Below are positions 58,761 through 64,000 of a stretch of 64,000 nt of DNA, piece by piece (the stretch's first letter is position 1; each line of letters begins with the position of its first letter). A program made the translations under genes and the position numbers. Origin of the DNA: Clostridia bacterium (GTDB lineage Bacteria > Bacillota > Clostridia > Christensenellales > Aristaeellaceae); the NCBI GenBank assembly GCA_017397895.1, contig JAFQHP010000009.1, forward strand, positions 62,001 through 126,000, written 5' to 3'. Under the pieces are notes generated by a model. The model had not been told where the DNA came from, made no database searches, and saw nothing but the letters and a program-made list of their open reading frames with translations.

Positions 58761-59798
58761 TTATCGTTTGTCCGGCGGTGCACAGTAGGCGCAGGGGGTC
58801 AGTTTCTCAAAGGTTTCAGTGTACAGGTCCGCATAGGTGATGCCGGTCATGGGTTCATGCTCATCCCGCACGCCGTAGCATTTTTCCTGGCTGTGATAGT
58901 TTTTGCCACCGTTCTCATTATAAAAGATGGGCGTGTCCATGGGCGTTTCGGGAATTTGCCGGCCTTCCCAGTCTTCCCAGATAACGATCTTTGTGTTCTT
59001 CTTGTAGTGGTTCCAGATCCAGGTCATGTTCACGCCCTCCGGGGTGCGCTTCCTTTGCACCCGGATGCAGCCGTGGCTGGCCCGCTGGCCCAACAGCTTT
59101 TCAAAGGACTCATAGTTCTTGTTGTCTCCGCTGCCGGTGTGGGGCACGGTGTGGATCAGATCGCCGAAGTTGAAGCGGATGCCCTTTTCGCAGGTCAGGT
59201 TGTCGCTTTTGAAATCCCCCACCGCACTGACAAACAGAAATTCGCCGCTGCGGGTTTCGTTGTAGGGCTGCTTTTCATTGGGCAGCCCGGTGGATACCTT
59301 CAATGTGCTGTACAATTCCCCTTCCACAAACACATACAGCCGCTGGGTCAGCTTGTCCACGATCAGGCCCATGTATTCATGGGGCACCACCGTCTTCAGC
59401 TTCTCCGTTTCCACATACCCCTGCACCAATGCGTTCCATTTCTCCGTCTTGCTGTCATGGAAGGAGCTGGAATAGCATTCCACCAGGCTCCAGCCGTTGT
59501 CCAGCCTTTCCAATACATGCACGCTCTGGCTATCGCAGGTGATTTCCCCCACGGCTTCTGCCTTTTTGTCCGGCTCTGCCCGCAGTATGTACTGGGTTTT
59601 CTGGTTACCGTCAATCACCGTCACCGGGCTTTGCAGCATAGCCCATACCCCTTCGGTATCGGATATGTCCATTTCCGTGGTCCAGTAGCAGTTTTCATGG
59701 CTGCAGGCCATACTTTGTGAAGGCGTAAACACCCCTTCCCCAAAGCCCCATACCGGCAGCATGCAAAGCGCCAGCAGCATCATAATGATTCTTTTCAT
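58761..59798 (-). CDS. L,D-transpeptidase (YkuD) with C-terminal Cys/His motif
   Basis: A 345-residue exported protein. The signal peptide is residues 1-20 (VWGFG). Residues about 60-135 look like an SH3-type wall-binding domain. The YkuD domain (about 140-275) has the catalytic H-x-S-HGC pattern: HTVPHTGSG then SHGCIRV with C244. Residues about 288-341 form a distinct Cys/His-rich unit, GGKNYHSQEKC...LTPCAYC, whose spacing suggests one metal site or disulfide. The start at 59798 has AAGGAG upstream; a longer frame to 59918 is rejected. It should cross-link peptidoglycan (3-3 bonds) or anchor proteins. Confidence 0.88.
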   Translation of the reverse strand: MKRIIMMLLALCMLPVWGFGEGVFTPSQSMACSHENCYWTTEMDISDTEGVWAMLQSPVTVIDGNQKTQYILRAEPDKKAEAVGEITCDSQSVHVLERLDNGWSLVECYSSSFHDSKTEKWNALVQGYVETEKLKTVVPHEYMGLIVDKLTQRLYVFVEGELYSTLKVSTGLPNEKQPYNETRSGEFLFVSAVGDFKSDNLTCEKGIRFNFGDLIHTVPHTGSGDNKNYESFEKLLGQRASHGCIRVQRKRTPEGVNMTWIWNHYKKNTKIVIWEDWEGRQIPETPMDTPIFYNENGGKNYHSQEKCYGVRDEHEPMTGITYADLYTETFEKLTPCAYCAPPDKR

Positions 59799-60222
59799 TC
59801 GTTTCTCCTTATATACAGCATAGCAATAATACGAAGCAGGGGCTTTCACAGCCCCTGTACCCCGCGGCAGGGGGATTCCCCCTGCACCCATCCTGCGATT
59901 GGCAAAGTGATCTTCCAAACAATAACCGCAAGAAGCTTAAGGATGGAAAATTGCTTTACCACGGGCACTAAAAAACATAAAACTGCGGTGGGAAAATGGT
60001 TTTCCCACCGCTTGTTTTTTGTTTTTCCGGATGCCATGGCATCCATCTGGCGGCAGAATGCCGCCGTGCCCGTGGGCAACGATCCGTATGTCAATTCTCA
60101 AAAAGCATCGGGAAACTGTCTGCTCAACCAGCCGAAAAATATCCGCAGTTGGGTCCAGGGGCAATGCCCCTGGTGGGGCGAAGGGGCAACACCCCTCATA
60201 TTCCCCCGTTCTTTCATTCTTA
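59799..60222. other. Palindrome-rich intergenic region
   Basis: These 424 bases contain no supported gene. They hold several short GC palindromes: CAGGGGCT/AGCCCCTG (59837-59857), GCAGGGGG/CCCCCTGC (59867-59885), GGATGCCATGGCATCC (near 60029) and GGCGGCAGAATGCCGCC (near 60049). CAGGGGCAATGCCCCTG lies near 60157. A strong bidirectional terminator is at 59985-60018. Such mixed small hairpins resemble an interspersed palindromic repeat unit rather than regulation of one gene. Confidence 0.6.
59985..60018. terminator. Bidirectional intrinsic terminator downstream of ddl
   Basis: GCGGTGGGAAAA (59985-59996) pairs exactly with TTTTCCCACCGC (60000-60011), with TTGTTTTTT on the plus side and AGTTTTATGTTTTTT on the minus side. 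It lies about 210 bases after the ddl stop and probably ends that operon. Confidence 0.8.
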
Positions 60223-61443
60223 TCAGCCCAGTTTTCCGCCCTTGATACCGCCCAGCTTGCCGCCCTTGGTACCACCCAGGGACACGCCGGAAAGAATATC
60301 GGAAGTGAAAGCAAAGTTGTTCTTGTGCTTTTCTTCATGGGCCTGCATGGCGCACTTCACCATTTCGTCGATCAGCTGGGGATATTTCAGCCCCGTTTCC
60401 GCCCACAGGTAGAAGGCCAGGCTGCCGGGGATGGTGTTGATTTCGGTGATGTAGTAGTGGTCGCTGTGGCGGTCCAGCATATAGTCGATTCGCACCACGC
60501 CCTTGCAGTCCATATCGCTGAAGATGCGGCAGGACAGCTGCTGCAGTTCCTTTGTCAGTTCATCGCCAATGGGGGCAGGCACAATGCGCTTGAGGCTTGC
60601 CATGCCCTTGCTGCCGCTGCCGGCCAGGTATTTTTCAGAAAAATCCAGGAAAGCGGAGCCGGTATTGGGCATTTCCAGTACGCTGGCCTTCACATCCCCG
60701 TCAAAGCCCAGCACGGAGCAGTTCACTTCGATGGGCATATCCAGCCCTTCCTCCACCAGCACCCGTCGGTCATAGGAGAAGGCCAATTCCAGCGCCCCTT
60801 CCAGTTCCTTTCTGTCCCCTGCCCGGCTGACGCCGATGGAGGAACCAAGATAGGCAGGCTTGGTGAACACAGGGTACGGCAGGGCCTTTTCCACCTGATC
60901 CATCACGGCGTTCTTATCCTGCTCCCACTGAGAGCGGGTCACGGCGCAATCGGGCAGGATGGGATAGCCCATACCCCGGAAAAAGCGCTTCATGGTGATC
61001 TTATCCATGCCCACGGCAGAGGCGGTAATGCCGCTGGAAGCGTAAGGAATATCCGCCAGCTCCAGCATGCCCTGCACAGAGCCGTCTTCCCCGTGCATGC
61101 CATGCAGCACCGGGATCACCACGTCCAGCCTGGCCACCACTTCTTCCTTCCCGCCGCCAAAGAGGCCCTTGGGGGGCACAAAGCGGATCAGAGCGCCGCT
61201 GCCGGCGGTCATATCCAGCCGGACAGGAAGAATGCCTTTGTTGAAAGGATCAAAAGGGGTATAGGTTTTCATATCCAGCAGCGCACTGCCGGTAAACCAT
61301 TCGCCCTTCTGGCTCACATAAATCGGGATCACATCGTACTTTTCGGGATCGGCATTGCGCATCAGCTGCACTGCGCTGATGATGGACACTTCATGTTCAC
61401 AGGTGCGGCTGCCGTAAATGACGCCCAGCTGAATTTTGCTCAT
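60223..61443 (-). CDS. ddl: D-alanine-D-alanine ligase with Gly/Lys-rich C-terminal tail
   Basis: A 406-residue ATP-grasp ligase that makes D-Ala-D-Ala for peptidoglycan. The N-terminal domain opens with GVIYGSRTCEHEVSI, and HGMHGEDGSVQGMLELADIPYASSG is diagnostic. KPAYLGSSIGV, DFSEKYLAG and EINTIPGSLAFYLW (Mg and Glu/Asn ligands) follow. The start at 61443 follows GGGGAG. Typical Ddl is about 320-370 residues; here the C terminus is extended by some 30 residues ending SLGGTKGGKLGGIKGGKLG, a repeated GGxKGGKL unit. It follows murF by 13 bases, so substrate supply and use are coupled. Confidence 0.94.
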   Translation of the reverse strand: MSKIQLGVIYGSRTCEHEVSIISAVQLMRNADPEKYDVIPIYVSQKGEWFTGSALLDMKTYTPFDPFNKGILPVRLDMTAGSGALIRFVPPKGLFGGGKEEVVARLDVVIPVLHGMHGEDGSVQGMLELADIPYASSGITASAVGMDKITMKRFFRGMGYPILPDCAVTRSQWEQDKNAVMDQVEKALPYPVFTKPAYLGSSIGVSRAGDRKELEGALELAFSYDRRVLVEEGLDMPIEVNCSVLGFDGDVKASVLEMPNTGSAFLDFSEKYLAGSGSKGMASLKRIVPAPIGDELTKELQQLSCRIFSDMDCKGVVRIDYMLDRHSDHYYITEINTIPGSLAFYLWAETGLKYPQLIDEMVKCAMQAHEEKHKNNFAFTSDILSGVSLGGTKGGKLGGIKGGKLG

Positions 61444-61456
61444 ATCTTTTCTCCCC

Positions 61457-63088
61457 TCAGCCCTCGCTGTAATGGTCGGGCAGGTCGTTTTCATACATCA
61501 CCACGTCGCCGGAGCGCAGCATGGTCTGGTTCAGGCGGATGGCTTCATCCAAAGAAGATACCACATGAATATTCTCTGTCCTGAAGCCCTTTTCCTTCAG
61601 GCCCTTCACAATGGGCGCGGTGTGCTTTTTGCCTACCAGCACCGCGATATCCACGCAGTCGGCCATGTACGCGCCGAATTCTTCGTTGTACTTATCTTCC
61701 TCGGCACCCAGCTCCACCATACCGGGGGTGACAATAATGCGCCGGCCAGGGAAAGCTTTCAACACATCCAGGGCCTTCTTGGCAGAGCGGGGATTGGTGT
61801 TGAAAGCGTCATCGATCACCGTCACACCGCCGGCGGACTTGAGCAGCTGCAAACGATGCTCCACCGGCTGCAGGGCGGCTACGCCCCGGGCAATCTGGGC
61901 GCCGGTCAGCTTCAGGTGTTTGGCCACTGCCGCGGCGGTGAGGATATTGAGGATATTGTGTTCGCCCAGCATCCTGGTTTCGCAGGGGATTTCTTCACCG
62001 TCCCTGAAGCACAGGTTGAAGGAGGAGCCGGTGGAGGACACCTTCACATCCTCCGCCCATACCTCGCTTCCTTCCTTGCCCACCAGGCACTTTTGCTTTT
62101 CAGTCTTTTCATACAGCTTCGTAACAATAGCATCGTCGTTCAAAAACACGGCATAGCCGTCATCCGGCAGGGCCTGAATCAGTTCATACTTGGTTTTTTC
62201 AATGCGTTCAATGGTGCGGAAGGTATCCAGATGCTGGGGCCCGACAGCAGTCAGAATGCCGATCTGGGGGTGCACCAGGCTGGAAAGCTCCTTGATTTCC
62301 CCCACATGCCGGGCGCCCATCTCGCCAATGAACACCTGATGGGAGGGCTGCAGCCGCTCCCGCACAATGCGGGTGACGCCCATGGGGGTATTGAAGGAGG
62401 CCGGCGTGCACAGCACATTGTATTTTTGGGAAAGAATGGTGTTCAGCACAAACTTGGTGCTGGTTTTTCCGTAGCTGCCGGTGATGCCGATGCGGATGAG
62501 CCCCTTGTTTTGCAGCAGTTTCTTTTCCGCATCCTTAAAATACATACGGAAAATCATCTTCTCAATGGGCAGCGCAAGCAATGCGGATACCGCAACCAAT
62601 AGCGGCAGCAGCATGGGATAGACAAACAACAGCACCATGGTTGCGGCGGAGGCAGGCATCAGCCCGATCACAAGCCCAAGGCCCACCACCACAATGAAAT
62701 GCACAATGTACAGCCGCTTCACCCGGGCAGTAACCACAAAGGCTTTCTTGGCCGGGGCTTTTTTAGCATTCAGCCGCATGAAAAATGCAAATGCCGCCAA
62801 CAGCAAAAACGCAACAGCCGCATACAAAAGCTTTTTCACTTCCCGGTTTTCCACCCGGATGTCTCCGGCTATGCCAATGAAATAGGCCGCCGCCAGCCAA
62901 ACGGCAATATGCACCGCAGTCAAAAGCAGCAGCGGCAGCAGCACCTTTTTCTTCTGCCGCCACAGGGTGCGGAAATACCCCTGGAACTGATAGCTTTCCA
63001 GCTGGAAATAATGCATCAGCTGCCGGGAAACAAACAACATGGCCACAGGCGCCTGCAGCGCCAGGAAAACATTGACCCAAGTTTCCAT
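61457..63088 (-). CDS. murF: MurF-type ligase with an N-terminal membrane domain
   Basis: A 543-residue Mur ligase, which adds D-Ala-D-Ala to UDP-MurNAc-tripeptide. Residues about 1-190 hold five or so hydrophobic segments, absent from the usual ~450-residue soluble MurF. The ligase core starts with GITGSYGKTSTK (ATP site), then EMGARHVGEI, GPQHLDTF, GEHNILNILTAAAVA (LGEHN motif) and DDAFNTNPRSA. It may hold the last cytoplasmic wall-precursor step at the membrane, near MraY and Ddl. It follows the alpha/beta hydrolase by 16 bases. Confidence 0.85.
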   Translation of the reverse strand: METWVNVFLALQAPVAMLFVSRQLMHYFQLESYQFQGYFRTLWRQKKKVLLPLLLLTAVHIAVWLAAAYFIGIAGDIRVENREVKKLLYAAVAFLLLAAFAFFMRLNAKKAPAKKAFVVTARVKRLYIVHFIVVVGLGLVIGLMPASAATMVLLFVYPMLLPLLVAVSALLALPIEKMIFRMYFKDAEKKLLQNKGLIRIGITGSYGKTSTKFVLNTILSQKYNVLCTPASFNTPMGVTRIVRERLQPSHQVFIGEMGARHVGEIKELSSLVHPQIGILTAVGPQHLDTFRTIERIEKTKYELIQALPDDGYAVFLNDDAIVTKLYEKTEKQKCLVGKEGSEVWAEDVKVSSTGSSFNLCFRDGEEIPCETRMLGEHNILNILTAAAVAKHLKLTGAQIARGVAALQPVEHRLQLLKSAGGVTVIDDAFNTNPRSAKKALDVLKAFPGRRIIVTPGMVELGAEEDKYNEEFGAYMADCVDIAVLVGKKHTAPIVKGLKEKGFRTENIHVVSSLDEAIRLNQTMLRSGDVVMYENDLPDHYSEG

Positions 63089-63104
63089 AAACGGCCTTCC
63101 TCTC

Positions 63105-63872
63105 TTACAAAAATGCCCGTACCACTTTCACAAACCGGGACCACTGACGAAGGTAAGCAAAATGATCGTCCCCTTCGAACACCACCAGGCCTGCGTCCTT
63201 CATGTCCTTTTCCATCTTCTGCCCCATCCACAAGGGGGTATCCTGGTCCTTTTCCCCCCAGATGAGCAGGGCGGAGGCCTCAATGCGGGGCAAAAGCGGA
63301 GACAGATCCTCGCTGATTACCTTCACAAAGGTCTGCCGCATTTCGGCGTCCAGGGCGTTATAATCGGCAGAACCGTACTGCCTGCGCAATTTTTCCATGG
63401 CCTTATCCGCCAGGGAACCCACCAGCGGTAATTTTGCCAGGCCTTGCAGCAGCTTCTTCTTTTTCCGGAATGCGGCGCTGCGCTTTTTCTGCTCTTCCGT
63501 CTGTGGCTTTTTCAGGCCGGCACAGCCCGTCAATACCAGTTTATCCACCATTTGGGGATGATTAGCCGCCAGGTGCAGCGTCACCCTGCCGCCAAAGGAA
63601 TGGGCAATGATGCTGCATTTTTCAATGTGCAACTGCTGCAAAAGCTCCTCCACGCACCGGGCATAGTCCCCCACGCCCCAGGGCATGGGCGGCCTGCCGC
63701 TTTTGCCATGGCCGGGAAAATCAATCACCGTCAGGCGATAATCGCTTTGCAAATCGTTGATAATGGGGCGAAAATGCTCCGTGGTGCAGCCCCAGCCGTG
63801 GAGCAGCAGCACGTCCTTGCCGCTTCCCGTCTGTTCACAGTACACCTGCGCGCCGTTTGCGGTAAAAATCAT
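63105..63872 (-). CDS. Alpha/beta hydrolase
   Basis: A 255-residue hydrolase fold. LLLHGWGCT gives the oxyanion-hole HG, AHSFGG carries the nucleophile (S92), GEKDQDTP the Asp and EGDDHFAY the His. A lid with a Lys-rich segment (KKRSAAFRKKKKLLQG) is unusual and could lie against the membrane. Homologues include esterases and haloperoxidase-like enzymes; the substrate is unknown. It is the first gene of the operon with murF and ddl, starting after AAAGGAGGGGG. A TATACT hexamer upstream (minus strand) could be its -10. Confidence 0.85.
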   Translation of the reverse strand: MIFTANGAQVYCEQTGSGKDVLLLHGWGCTTEHFRPIINDLQSDYRLTVIDFPGHGKSGRPPMPWGVGDYARCVEELLQQLHIEKCSIIAHSFGGRVTLHLAANHPQMVDKLVLTGCAGLKKPQTEEQKKRSAAFRKKKKLLQGLAKLPLVGSLADKAMEKLRRQYGSADYNALDAEMRQTFVKVISEDLSPLLPRIEASALLIWGEKDQDTPLWMGQKMEKDMKDAGLVVFEGDDHFAYLRQWSRFVKVVRAFL

Positions 63873-64000
63873 TTTCCCCCTCCTTTCATGGCATTCTCAG
63901 CCATTGTTAGTATATGTCCTTTTGTCTTCGTCATGCGTTTATGAAATGCGCCAGATATAGCGGCATTTATAGGGTGCACCGGCACAGATACCCCGGTATT

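Noticed and set aside
1..64000. Prophage, insertion sequence, CRISPR or toxin-antitoxin module
   Set aside because: No integrase, transposase, terminal inverted repeats, Cas or small paired toxin genes could be recognised anywhere in the window.

Overview
The window looks like chromosome of a GC-rich, Gram-positive, anaerobic Clostridia-type bacterium (Bacillota), probably a plant-fibre-degrading gut or rumen organism. This is inferred from several signs: a SpoIIR-type sporulation protein, a SipW-type signal peptidase with SipW-type substrates, a class B sortase and a PPDTG-type wall anchor. A ferrous-iron Feo system and an M15/L,D-transpeptidase wall-remodelling set also fit, as do consensus TTGACA/TATAAT promoters and strong AGGAGG ribosome binding sites. 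No rRNA, tRNA, CRISPR array, insertion sequence or prophage was seen.

Layout. 1-3.6 kb (+): the tail of an unknown gene, an amidohydrolase, an M20 peptidase/amidohydrolase and alanine racemase, closed by a bidirectional terminator. 3.6-9.9 kb (-): a sugar isomerase-like TIM barrel with a ZIP metal transporter, a GNAT enzyme overlapping a secreted GH43 arabinofuranosidase/xylosidase, a ferritin-like protein and a polysaccharide deacetylase. 10-20.8 kb (-): the most unusual block. It reads from a SipW signal peptidase with a Gln/Tyr/Pro repeat tail, through five clear and one divergent SipW-type secreted proteins (three ending in beta-helix-like repeats), to an FctA-like pilin with a sorting signal and a class B sortase. 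It resembles the Bacillus tapA-sipW-tasA matrix operon joined to a sortase/pilin module and probably builds a surface fibre or matrix.

21-28 kb (+): a pectin operon with a 1630-residue fusion of PL9 pectate lyase and CE12-type acetylesterase, a GH88 unsaturated glucuronyl hydrolase, a 36-residue membrane peptide and a HAD phosphatase. 28-32.7 kb (-): feoA-feoB plus a Cys-rich Feo partner, and ftsH. 32.8-36.7 kb (+): a heterodimeric ABC exporter behind a leader that contains its own intrinsic terminator. 36.8-42.7 kb: a small secreted protein (+), a periplasmic-binding-protein/GGDEF fusion with a VOC protein (-), a cytoplasmic GH18 (-) and a MATE exporter (+). 42.8-50.7 kb: a GldF/GldG-like ABC operon with a DUF4340 protein (-), an anchored unknown (+), compact spoIIR, a lactonase and a glycosyltransferase (-).

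50.8-55.9 kb: an ECF sigma factor, its membrane anti-sigma partner and a secreted SH3-like protein (+), a VanY-type carboxypeptidase (-) and galM (+). 55.9-58.7 kb (+): a consensus promoter, a Met/Cys-rich leader peptide, a terminator and metN-metI-metQ. 58.7-64 kb (-): an L,D-transpeptidase, then alpha/beta hydrolase-murF-ddl, with a palindrome-rich intergenic stretch between. Alanine racemase, Ddl and MurF together supply the D-Ala-D-Ala end of peptidoglycan.

The regulatory features are prominent. Three leaders place a terminator or strong hairpin between promoter and gene (ABC exporter, metNIQ, sipW), and one terminator overlaps the start codon of spoIIR. All functional calls come from reading motifs by eye; no database search was run.
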